A stretch of 5,167 nucleotides of DNA from positions 1 to 5,167 of the forward strand of contig JAFDJI010000472.1 of the NCBI GenBank assembly GCA_019307545.1, read 5' to 3'. The translations under genes and the position numbers were made by a program. A model generated the notes under the pieces. It searched no databases. It had not been told where the DNA came from and saw only the letters and a program-made list of their open reading frames with translations. The DNA comes from Deltaproteobacteria bacterium (lineage in GTDB: Bacteria > Myxococcota_A > UBA796 > GCA-2862545). This document shows, in pieces, positions 1 to 5,167 of this stretch (within the stretch, counting starts at the first letter, position 1; each line of letters begins with the position of its first letter).

Positions 1-256
1 CCATGATGCAGTCGAGGAACTCGACGGTGTAGTCCTCGTAGAGGAGGGCCTCGCCCCCGTCCGGACAGTCCCGCTGTTCGACCACCGTGCCGTCGCGACG
101 CCCGGTCGCCACCCAGTCCATGTCCACGTATTGGACGTTCTGGAGGCGCAGGAGCGTCCGGACCCCGTCGATCTGTCGCTCCCATGCCTCCCGCTCGGGG
201 CTCTTTCCCGAGCAACCCGACGCCAACAACAAGAACCACACCGCCAAGAGTCTCAA
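1..256 (-). CDS. Putative lipoprotein, N-terminal part (runs off left edge)
   Basis: The first 85 codons are present and stay open to the window edge. The protein begins MRLLAVWFLLLASGCSGKS: one Arg, a hydrophobic core, then a lipobox-like ASGC with Cys15 as the probable lipidated residue, so export and membrane anchoring are likely. The start is a TTG at 256-254. An in-frame TAG lies 12 bases upstream, no ATG occurs between it and the TTG, and a strong AGGAGGG sits 4 bases before the TTG. The mature part has an acidic region with CPDGG at residues 64-68 and DC at 82-83, a Cys spacing that could form a disulfide outside the cytoplasm. I do not recognise the family. It is divergent from the hydrolase gene at 406. 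The lipobox has Ala rather than the more usual Leu at -3, a small reservation. Confidence 0.72.
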   Translation of the reverse strand, partial: MRLLAVWFLLLASGCSGKSPEREAWERQIDGVRTLLRLQNVQYVDMDWVATGRRDGTVVEQRDCPDGGEALLYEDYTVEFLDCIM

Positions 257-260
257 GGGG

Positions 261-267
261 CCCTCCT
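261..267 (-). promoter_or_regulatory. Shine-Dalgarno that fixes a TTG start
   Basis: The minus strand reads AGGAGGG, a near-perfect anti-16S match, 4 bases before the TTG at 256-254. With the in-frame TAG just upstream it makes TTG the only credible start of the partial lipoprotein gene. Confidence 0.7.
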
Positions 268-277
268 ACGCCGGCAC

Positions 278-283
278 ATCATA
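278..283 (-). promoter_or_regulatory. Possible -10 box for the partial lipoprotein gene
   Basis: The minus strand reads TATGAT, five of six matches to TATAAT, 21 bases before the TTG start. No good -35 box is visible at the usual distance (about 300-306 reads ATGATG-like sequence), and the implied leader is very short. It stands out mainly because the surroundings are GC-rich. Treat it as a weak candidate. Confidence 0.22.
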
Positions 284-405
284 GTCAGACGGACCTTCAT
301 CATCATCTCCGTTGGGCGTCCGGAATGAACCTGTTTGTCACAGTCCGGGCATCGCCCGAGAGTGATCGAATCGGATACGTGGTCTCGCTCGGAACCGGGG
401 GCTCC

Positions 406-2229
406 ATGTGGTCCGCACTCGCCCTGCTGCTCGCCGCCTGCGCGCCCGAGGAGCCCCTGGCGTTCTGCGACTCTGGGGTGCGCCACCTCTACGACCCGGA
501 AGCGGAGGAGATCCTCGCGTTTCCGGACGACATCTACACGGTGCCCGACGCCGACTCCTCGACCGGGCTCCGGGTGGGCGCCGCCGACGCGCCGTGGATG
601 ACCGAGGTGCCCGATCTGCTCGTCGGCTTCATGGAGGGCCTCGAGGGGGCCACCGGCTTTGGTCGCCTCGGCGCCGCAGTGCTCAGGTTCTCCTCCGATA
701 TCGGGCCGGTGCCGGAGGGGGCCGAGGCGTCGGTGACCGCTCCGGGCCTGCAGTGGCTCGACCTCTCGGTGGACCCACCGGAGCGGGTTCCCTACCGGGC
801 CACCCTCACCGATCTCGGTCGGCAGGTGATCCTCCAGCCCCTGCGCCCCCTGCGCTCGGGCGCCCGCCACGCGGTGCTGCTCACCGCCGAGCATCCGGCG
901 GCCAGCGGGCGCTGTGTGGCCCCGACCCGCCAGCAGCGGGCCTGGCTCGCAGGCGAAGACGAAGACGACCCGATGGCGGAGCGCTACGGCGAGCTGCTCG
1001 CGGCCACCGGGCTGCGCGGCGACGAGGTGTCCGCAGCCCTGGTCTTCACTGCCCACGATGACGTGTACGAGCTTCTCGCGGCCGCGGAAGACGTGCGCGC
1101 GCAGACCTACGCCTGGAGCTCCCGACCCGGCTGCGTCGGCGGTCGCTGCGAGAACACCTTCGAGGCGTCCGACTACCGCGACCCCACCTCGCGGCTCATC
1201 GGCCCCACCCCGGCCGCCACCTGGACGCTGCCGGTGTCCACCTGGCTGCCCTCCGGCGACCCACCGTTCCCGGTGGTGGTCTTCGGCCACGGCATCGACT
1301 CTGGACGCTCCGAGTGGGGCGGTGCCGCCAGCAAGCTCGGCGATCTGGGTTTTGCGGTGGTCGCCGCCGACGCGCTCGAGCACCGCGACCATCCCACCGC
1401 CGCCGACGACGACACCAACGACGCCCTCGCCTTTCTGGGCATCGACCTTGCGACCTTCACCACCGACAGCATCGGCCTCCGGGGCAACTGCGATCAGACG
1501 GTCCTCGACCGGCTCCAGCTCATCGAGCTGATCAAGCAGGATCCCGACGTCGACGCCGACGGGGTGGACGATCTCGACCCCACCCGCTTGGTCTATGTCG
1601 GGGTCAGCCTCGGGGGCATGCTCGGTCCGTCGCTGCTCGCCCTCTCAGAGGACCTCCAGGTCGCGGCGCTTCCCGTTTCCGGCGGGCACCTGATGACCTT
1701 CGCCACCCAGCAGGAGAGCGTCGCGGCCCTGCGCTCCCTGCTCGAGTTGATGTCCGGTGGGGAGGCCGAACTGGAACGCCTGCTCGCCGTGGCCCAGGCG
1801 GCGATCGACCCCTCGGATCCCGCGGTCTGGGCTTCGCACGTGCTCCGGGATCGCCTGGTCGCAGAGGACTATCCTCCCCACGTGCTCCTCCCGGTCTCTC
1901 TGGTCGATGAGGCGGTCCCCGCCGAGACCGGTCGCGCCCTGGCTCGAGGCCTCGGGGTGCCCCATCTGCCGCCCGTGGCCGACCCGGTCGACGGGCTGCC
2001 CACCTCGGCGGCGCTGCCCCTGACCGCCAACCTCGATGGGCTGACAGCTGGCTACTTCCAATACGACCGCGTCACAGCCGGCGACACGGTGGTGCCTGCG
2101 GCGCACTGGAACACCACCTGGAGCCCCGAGGCGACCCTGCAGATCCGGACGTTCTTCTCGACCTGGCTCGAGAGAGGACAACCGACGCTCATCGACCCCT
2201 ACGAAGCGCTGGGAACTCCCCCTCTGTAA
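406..2229 (+). CDS. Lipid-anchored alpha/beta-hydrolase, probable esterase/lipase
   Basis: This is a probable exported serine hydrolase of 607 residues. From the ATG at 406 it begins MWSALALLLAACAPEE, with a perfect lipobox LAAC (Cys12). Residues about 30-160 contain the FPDDIYTVPDADSSTGLRV stretch and a beta-rich domain like the N-terminal part of large bacterial extracellular lipases. The hydrolase core follows: HG of the oxyanion region at 295-296, nucleophile elbow GVSLGG with Ser401, candidate acid Asp501 in LVDEAVP, and candidate His567 in AAHWN. An acidic loop DPDVDADGVDDLD (379-391), resembling a calcium-binding repeat, sits just before the nucleophile strand. C243 and C248 could form a disulfide, fitting an extracytoplasmic site. 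The signal peptide lacks Lys/Arg before its core. GTG at 379 or ATG at 325 are alternative starts but add no better signal. The substrate is unknown; a lysophospholipase or triglyceride lipase role is a guess from family resemblance. Confidence 0.82.
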   Translation: MWSALALLLAACAPEEPLAFCDSGVRHLYDPEAEEILAFPDDIYTVPDADSSTGLRVGAADAPWMTEVPDLLVGFMEGLEGATGFGRLGAAVLRFSSDIGPVPEGAEASVTAPGLQWLDLSVDPPERVPYRATLTDLGRQVILQPLRPLRSGARHAVLLTAEHPAASGRCVAPTRQQRAWLAGEDEDDPMAERYGELLAATGLRGDEVSAALVFTAHDDVYELLAAAEDVRAQTYAWSSRPGCVGGRCENTFEASDYRDPTSRLIGPTPAATWTLPVSTWLPSGDPPFPVVVFGHGIDSGRSEWGGAASKLGDLGFAVVAADALEHRDHPTAADDDTNDALAFLGIDLATFTTDSIGLRGNCDQTVLDRLQLIELIKQDPDVDADGVDDLDPTRLVYVGVSLGGMLGPSLLALSEDLQVAALPVSGGHLMTFATQQESVAALRSLLELMSGGEAELERLLAVAQAAIDPSDPAVWASHVLRDRLVAEDYPPHVLLPVSLVDEAVPAETGRALARGLGVPHLPPVADPVDGLPTSAALPLTANLDGLTAGYFQYDRVTAGDTVVPAAHWNTTWSPEATLQIRTFFSTWLERGQPTLIDPYEALGTPPL

Positions 2230-2232
2230 GGG

Positions 2233-2246
2233 GCGCCTACTGGCGC
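2233..2246. terminator. Small hairpin at a convergent gene junction
   Basis: GCGCC-TACT-GGCGC forms a perfect 5-bp GC stem with a 4-base loop, placed exactly between the hydrolase stop (2227-2229) and the SDR, and overlapping the SDR stop codon. It could slow transcription from both sides. Neither strand has a following T tract, so it is not a standard intrinsic terminator, and such short stems arise by chance in GC-rich DNA. Confidence 0.2.
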
Positions 2247-3061
2247 GACTCGGCGTGTGATGGCGCGGGGCTTGCCGTTGCTCCCATCGCCAGCCATCCG
2301 AAGAAGGTCTGCTGGCGCCGCGGCACGAAGCGGAGCAGCCACATGCCCAGGGCGTTGAGGTACCCGGGGACCAGTGTTCGCCGGCCCCCGAGCATCCTGG
2401 TCACCGCGATGCTCGCACATCGCTCAGCCGATATGGTGAGCAGGTCGCCCACCCGGTTCAACTCCAACTCGGCGTGCTCCAGGAACTCGGTGCGGACGGA
2501 CCCCGGACTGATGGCGATGGCGCGGACACCGGTGCCGCTGAGCTCGGCATCCAGGGCCTCGGTGAAGTTGCGCACATAGGCCTTGGCGGAGGCGTAGACC
2601 GCGTAGCCCGGGACGGGGAGGTAGGCCCCGATGGAGGCCACGTTCATCACCTTGCCTGTTCCCCGGGCCACCATCGGGGGGACGAGGAGGCGGGTCAGCT
2701 CGGTGAGCGCCACCACGTTGACCGACAGCATGGCCCGCTGCCGCTCCCACGGGGTCTCCAGGAAGGCACGGTGGATTCCGAAGCCCGCATTGTTGACCAG
2801 GATGTCCACTTGGATGTCTGCGGCCTCGAGGCGTCGCACCAGCTCTTCCGGGGCCTCGGGCCTGGAGAGGTCGACGACCTCCACCTCGGCGTGGACCCCG
2901 AAGCGGGTGCGCACCTCGTCGGCGAGGGTCTCGAGTCGCTCCTTCCGACGCGCCACCAGCACGACGCCGGATCCGCGGCGCGCAAGCTCGATCGCGATGG
3001 CGCGTCCAATGCCGCTGCTGGCGCCTGTCACCAGCGCCGTCGAATCCACGAGCTTCCTCAT
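2237..3061 (-). CDS. Short-chain dehydrogenase/reductase (SDR), classical type
   Basis: This 274-residue protein is an NAD(P)-dependent oxidoreductase with a Rossmann fold, probably cytoplasmic. Visible motifs are the cofactor-binding TGASSGIG (12-19), VARRKER (36-42) after the second strand, with Arg38/Arg39 hinting at NADP(H), NNAG (90-93), Asn115, Ser143 in NVAS, and the catalytic pair Tyr156 and Lys160 in YASAK, followed by SPGSVRTEF (185-193). The complete Asn-Ser-Tyr-Lys set says it is active. The C-terminal GRRTLVPGYLNALGMWLLRFVPRR pattern (split 226-249) matches the DltE/COG0300-type SDRs that act on varied, often lipid-like, substrates; the substrate cannot be read here. ATG at 3061 was chosen because the SDR fold begins right after it and AGGG lies 8 bases upstream. 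The frame is open a further 240 bases, but that extension runs across the divergent promoter region and into the opposite gene and does not look like protein. Confidence 0.93.
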   Translation of the reverse strand: MRKLVDSTALVTGASSGIGRAIAIELARRGSGVVLVARRKERLETLADEVRTRFGVHAEVEVVDLSRPEAPEELVRRLEAADIQVDILVNNAGFGIHRAFLETPWERQRAMLSVNVVALTELTRLLVPPMVARGTGKVMNVASIGAYLPVPGYAVYASAKAYVRNFTEALDAELSGTGVRAIAISPGSVRTEFLEHAELELNRVGDLLTISAERCASIAVTRMLGGRRTLVPGYLNALGMWLLRFVPRRQQTFFGWLAMGATASPAPSHAESRQ

Positions 3062-3216
3062 GAGCCAATCCCTGGGATGCGATGTGGGTGCGTATGGTCC
3101 GTCACGCCCCGCCGCCACCCGAGTAGGCACGGAGAGAACATCAACCCCCGAAAGAAGTTGCGGCCCGCAGAGGCCTTGGACACCATGGGCCCAGCCAGGC
3201 CTGGGGGTTGGTGAGC
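3062..3216. promoter_or_regulatory. Divergent intergenic region between SDR and exported-protein genes
   Basis: This 155-base region should hold the promoters of the minus-strand SDR and the plus-strand exported-protein gene. I see no good sigma-70 pair on either strand. Two palindromes lie close together near the plus-strand gene: TGGGCCCA at 3186-3193 and CCAGGCCTGG at 3195-3204. CCCAG (3190-3194) can also pair with CTGGG (3201-3205), which would partly cover the G-run at 3203-3207 that is the only Shine-Dalgarno-like sequence for the start at 3217. An operator or a structured leader is possible but unproven. Confidence 0.35.
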
Positions 3217-3660
3217 ATGAAACGCGCGATCGTCCGGTACGCCGTTCTGGCGTCCTGTTGTCTCTTTCTCCAAACGCCGAGCACGAGCGTCGCCGCTCCA
3301 CTCTCCGACGTCGAATACCACGTCACCGTCGAAGAGAGGATGGGACCGACCACGGTCATTCTCCGGCTCGACCTTCACACCGCGAGCGCGAACCCCGACG
3401 ACGACGGGCTGTACATCAACCTCGATTTCCTCCAACTGCCCGCGGCGCAGGTCTTCTCTTCCCGTCCCTTGGAGAAGATGCAGATCATCGGTGAGGCCAG
3501 CGACAGCGACGTGACCCCGAAGGCCTTCGCTCGGCAGCAGATCGTCGTGTACGAGGTGGAGATCACCCGGCGTGGCGGTGCAACCCTTGGGTGGTTCTAC
3601 TACGCCCTTACCGATCGTCGGACCGGAGAGACCATCGACAGCGGTTGGGTGCCCCGCTGA
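3217..3660 (+). CDS. Small exported protein of unknown family
   Basis: This is a 147-residue protein with a clear export signal: MKRAIVR, a hydrophobic stretch about 8-18, then a signal peptidase I site of the A-x-A type after residue 27 (SVAA before PLSD). An alternative lipobox LASC at 11-14 exists, but the hydrophobic run continues past it, so a soluble secreted or periplasmic protein is more likely than a lipoprotein. The mature part of about 120 residues has no Cys and alternates hydrophobic and charged residues, suggesting a small all-beta domain. It has an acidic NPDDDG turn and ends GETIDSGWVPR. I recognise no family. ATG at 3217 is preferred; GTG at 3211 and TTG at 3208 are in frame just upstream and closer to the weak GGGGG. 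The next gene starts 19 bases after the stop, so co-transcription is likely. Confidence 0.8.
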   Translation: MKRAIVRYAVLASCCLFLQTPSTSVAAPLSDVEYHVTVEERMGPTTVILRLDLHTASANPDDDGLYINLDFLQLPAAQVFSSRPLEKMQIIGEASDSDVTPKAFARQQIVVYEVEITRRGGATLGWFYYALTDRRTGETIDSGWVPR

Positions 3661-3679
3661 AACAACCCGGGCATTCCTG

Positions 3680-4099
3680 ATGATGATCTCCACCTGGCTC
3701 GATGAGCAGTTGGTGCACCTACGCGACCTGGAAAAGGCGGCGGAGGCGGATCGAGGCCATGGGAACGCGGATTTCGAGCACATCCCCTCCGAGGCCTACA
3801 ACGCCTATTCATCCGCCTGGAGCGAGCTGAGACGCTGGCTGCGGGCCCTGGAAGCACCCGACGGATGGATCGGTGTCGTCCGCTGGTGCTCCGAGCACGA
3901 CGACGTGTTTGGAGGCGCCATCGAAGACCGCTTCATCCTGTGGGAGGATCGGGACCGGGCCGTGAACCAGGAGTTGCTGCACCTGATGCACGACCGGTTG
4001 GTGTTTCGCCAGGTGCGGCCAGAGGACGAGGCGCGACCCGCGGTTCGCCGAGATGATCGCTACCACCGATTGGTTCATGTCGGAGCTTCGCACGGCTGA
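3680..4099 (+). CDS. Unknown protein, probable 5' part of a frameshifted gene
   Basis: As it stands this encodes 139 residues from the ATG at 3680 (a second ATG follows directly). There is no signal peptide. Residues 1-110 are rich in Glu, Asp, Leu, Trp and Arg and look mostly helical, for example WLDEQLVHLRDLEKAAEA, with Trp-containing pieces such as SELRRWLRALEAPDGW. I recognise no family. No Shine-Dalgarno stands out before the start, so it may depend on translation of the exported-protein gene ending 19 bases upstream. The last 20 or so residues after A118 become Arg/His-rich (RRDDRYHRLVHV) with poorer third-position GC, as if read out of frame. Over the same bases the frame of the 4053 gene reads DPRFAEMIATTDWF, far more protein-like. 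I infer that the true protein continues into that frame. Confidence 0.6.
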   Translation: MMISTWLDEQLVHLRDLEKAAEADRGHGNADFEHIPSEAYNAYSSAWSELRRWLRALEAPDGWIGVVRWCSEHDDVFGGAIEDRFILWEDRDRAVNQELLHLMHDRLVFRQVRPEDEARPAVRRDDRYHRLVHVGASHG

Positions 4100-4643
4100 T
4101 CACATGCTCTTGGAGGTGATCCACCACCTGGGGGAGCAAGGCATTCCGGCGCGGCGGATCCTCGACGACGTGCAGGCGGCCAAGCTGGCGGTACTCGACG
4201 AGTTGCGTAGCTTCATCACGGTGACGGGGATGGAGGTCAGCAGCGACACGAAGACGGTCGCCATGACGGTCCACTTCGAGCAGACCCTGCCACGCGGCAC
4301 CTCGGCCGGCATGGAGGCCCTGGTCTGGGATGGCAGGGAGATCCAGTCCGCTACCCCCGGACTCGACCTCGACGTCCACGGCGCGCAGCCAGGCGGGAAG
4401 TTCACGGTCTCGTGCCTCGGCTCTGGACACAGGCTCGAAAAGGGCGACACCTGGGCCAGGGTCTATCGTCAAAGGGGCGGATGGAAGCCGTGGGATCTGG
4501 CGCCGGGCACCCCCATGGTCCTCAACTTCTACGTCTACTGGGAGGATCACAAGGTCCTGAAGGAGCGCCTGGGAGACGACTGGTTTCCCATGCCGAGCAC
4601 CAGCCGCTTCTGCGCAACCGCGGAGGCACCCGACCTGCCCTGA
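4053..4643 (+). CDS. Unknown protein, probable 3' part of a frameshifted gene
   Basis: From the ATG at 4053 this encodes 196 residues and overlaps the preceding frame by 47 bases. Residues 1-55 look helical (for example ILDDVQAAKLAVLDELRSF); residues about 56-196 look beta-rich, with AMTVHFEQTL, GGKFTVSCLG, TWARVYRQRGGW and MVLNFYVYWED, many Trp and two Cys (121, 187). There is no signal peptide or membrane segment, and I recognise no family. The start is unconvincing: no good Shine-Dalgarno precedes 4053 or the next ATG at 4077, and protein-like sequence (DPRFAE) continues upstream of the ATG in the same frame. The frame is open back to a TGA at 3984-3986. Skipping one base near 4034 would join it to the preceding frame as a single protein of about 320 residues. 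If the frames are truly separate, this is an overlapping second gene of the same operon. Confidence 0.68.
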   Translation: MIATTDWFMSELRTADHMLLEVIHHLGEQGIPARRILDDVQAAKLAVLDELRSFITVTGMEVSSDTKTVAMTVHFEQTLPRGTSAGMEALVWDGREIQSATPGLDLDVHGAQPGGKFTVSCLGSGHRLEKGDTWARVYRQRGGWKPWDLAPGTPMVLNFYVYWEDHKVLKERLGDDWFPMPSTSRFCATAEAPDLP

Positions 4644-4826
4644 GTGGGACGGGTCTACTCGCCATGTCGTTGTAGATCGGCTCGGCATTCCCCTCGACGA
4701 TCGTCTGGGAGATGAAGTCGTTTCTGCAGCCCTCCTGCAGACCCATGGCGTCCTCGCCCGAAGCAACCCTTCACGCTTTCGCCCCAGATGCGGCGTTCAT
4801 GATACTTCGCGCTACCGGAGATCCCC
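4644..4826. other. Intergenic region with a hairpin and a coding-like minus-strand stretch
   Basis: This 183-base gap lies between two plus-strand genes. TCTGCAG-CCCTC-CTGCAGA at 4723-4741 can fold into a perfect 7-bp stem with a 5-base loop; no T tract follows, so it is a poor terminator candidate. GATACT at 4801-4806 is a weak -10-like sequence for the parvulin gene, without a good -35. On the minus strand from 4746 the translation (MGLQEGCRNDFISQTIVEG and on) is unusually protein-like with GC-rich third positions down to about 4650, but a TGA lies nine codons upstream of its ATG and it soon runs into the opposite gene. It may be a gene remnant. Confidence 0.35.
4817..4820 (+). promoter_or_regulatory. 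Ribosome binding site of the parvulin gene
   Basis: GGAG lies 6 bases before the ATG at 4827. Together with the parvulin fold beginning at the second residue, it fixes the start. Confidence 0.55.
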
Positions 4827-5144
4827 ATGCGCGCCTCCCACATCCTCCTCGAGTACCGGATGAAGTGGCCCCCTTCGAAGCAGAGCCACCCGCGCTCCCG
4901 GGAAGAGGCCCAGCTGGTCATCGAGGGGCTGCTCGGGCGGGTGCTGGACGGCGAGGCGTTCTCGGACCTCGCCCGGACCTACTCGGAGTGCCCGTCGTCT
5001 GCTGATGGCGGTGATCTCGGGCGGTTCTCCTTCGATCAGATGGCGAAGGCGTTCTCCGAGGTGGCCTTCGAGCTGGAGGTTGGCCAGGTCAGCCCACCGG
5101 TCCACACCGAGTTCGGTGTGCATCTCATCCTGCGGACCGAGTAG
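4827..5144 (+). CDS. Stand-alone parvulin peptidyl-prolyl cis-trans isomerase
   Basis: This 105-residue protein is a complete single parvulin (PpiC/rotamase) domain and nothing else. It should catalyse cis-trans isomerisation of Xaa-Pro bonds to help folding or switch protein shape. With no signal peptide or membrane segment it is cytoplasmic, unlike SurA, PrsA or PpiD. Visible motifs are ASHIL with His5, the active-site Cys55 in YSECPSSADGGDLG, the hydrophobic pocket Met72 and Phe76 in FDQMAKAF, and the closing TEFGVHLILRTE with His99. These correspond to His59, Cys113, Met130, Phe134 and His157 of human Pin1, and the order and the last five residues match the Pin1 catalytic domain. The Pin1 phosphate-binding Lys63/Arg68/Arg69 align with Glu9, Trp14 and Pro15, so phospho-specific binding is doubtful, although Arg11 and Lys13 lie in the same loop. 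There is no WW domain. It appears to be a single-gene unit with its own ribosome binding site. Confidence 0.93.
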   Translation: MRASHILLEYRMKWPPSKQSHPRSREEAQLVIEGLLGRVLDGEAFSDLARTYSECPSSADGGDLGRFSFDQMAKAFSEVAFELEVGQVSPPVHTEFGVHLILRTE

Positions 5145-5167
5145 TCGCTGTCATACGGGGGTTCCGG

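Larger units (their letters stand above)
257..405. promoter_or_regulatory. Divergent intergenic region between two lipoprotein genes
   Basis: This 149-base region separates the starts of the minus-strand lipoprotein gene and the plus-strand hydrolase, so it should hold both promoters. On the plus strand TTGTCA at 335-340 matches the -35 consensus at five of six positions, but no matching -10 follows at 16-18 bases. No clear operator, riboswitch or terminator is visible. An in-frame extension of the hydrolase frame stays open through this region, but its Pro/Thr/His-rich translation looks non-coding. Confidence 0.4.

Noticed and set aside
184..405. N-terminal extension of the hydrolase frame upstream of the ATG at 406
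   Set aside because: The extension is Pro/Thr/His-rich, overlaps the opposite lipoprotein gene, and would bury the lipoprotein signal inside the protein.
253..1392. A 379-codon open frame on the minus strand, antisense to the hydrolase gene
   Set aside because: Its translation is rich in Gly, Arg, His and Ala with no domain, as expected of the antisense of a GC-rich gene. The plus strand here carries a convincing lipoprotein signal and hydrolase motifs.
3062..3301. N-terminal extension of the SDR frame upstream of the ATG at 3061
   Set aside because: The Rossmann fold begins right after the 3061 start. The extension crosses the divergent promoter region and the opposite gene's signal peptide, and is Arg/Ser/Pro-rich without a fold.
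4723..4741. TCTGCAG/CTGCAGA hairpin as an intrinsic terminator
   Set aside because: The stem is 7 bp with no T tract on either strand, and it lies 80 bases after the upstream stop; it is kept only as a noted hairpin.
3933..4766. A 277-codon minus-strand frame opposite the two unknown genes
   Set aside because: It has Arg/Ala/Gly/His-rich antisense composition and no motif, while the plus strand reads as plausible protein over the same bases.
4712..5005. A 97-codon plus-strand frame overlapping the parvulin gene
   Set aside because: Over the shared region the parvulin frame carries all the catalytic motifs. This frame turns into a Gly/Arg/Pro-rich shadow.
1..5167. CRISPR arrays, insertion sequences, tRNA or rRNA genes, phage or defence genes
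   Set aside because: I saw no repeated spaced units, transposase motifs, terminal inverted repeats or RNA gene structure anywhere in the window.

Overview
The window is GC-rich and gene-dense. It carries short lipoprotein and secreted-protein genes, a lipid-anchored alpha/beta-hydrolase with an acidic calcium-loop-like insert, a cytoplasmic SDR and a stand-alone parvulin. That mix suggests a Gram-negative of the Myxococcota or a related former deltaproteobacterial lineage. This is inference from style; no marker gene is present to prove it.

Layout: (1) Positions 1-256, minus strand: the first 85 codons of a lipoprotein that runs off the left edge, starting at TTG behind a strong Shine-Dalgarno. 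(2) 257-405: divergent intergenic region. (3) 406-2229, plus: a roughly 607-residue lipoprotein alpha/beta-hydrolase with a visible GxSxGG nucleophile and plausible Asp and His partners. (4) 2237-3061, minus: a classical short-chain dehydrogenase/reductase, convergent with the hydrolase across only 7 bases. (5) 3062-3216: a second divergent intergenic region. (6) 3217-3660, plus: a small exported protein of unknown family. (7) 3680-4099 and 4053-4643, plus: two overlapping reading frames of unknown family that look like one gene split by a frameshift. (8) 4644-4826: intergenic, with a small hairpin. (9) 4827-5144, plus: a single-domain parvulin peptidyl-prolyl isomerase resembling the catalytic domain of Pin1.

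I see no shared pathway. The two lipoprotein genes are a divergent pair, and the hydrolase and SDR converge, so each is probably transcribed alone. The exported protein and the broken downstream gene are 19 bases apart on one strand and may be co-transcribed. The parvulin has its own ribosome binding site after a 183-base gap. There is no RNA gene, CRISPR array, insertion sequence or phage gene. I found no convincing new multi-gene system. The points most worth checking are the probable frameshift near 4034, the Pin1-like parvulin lacking the usual phosphate-binding residues, and a coding-like minus-strand stretch at about 4650-4746.
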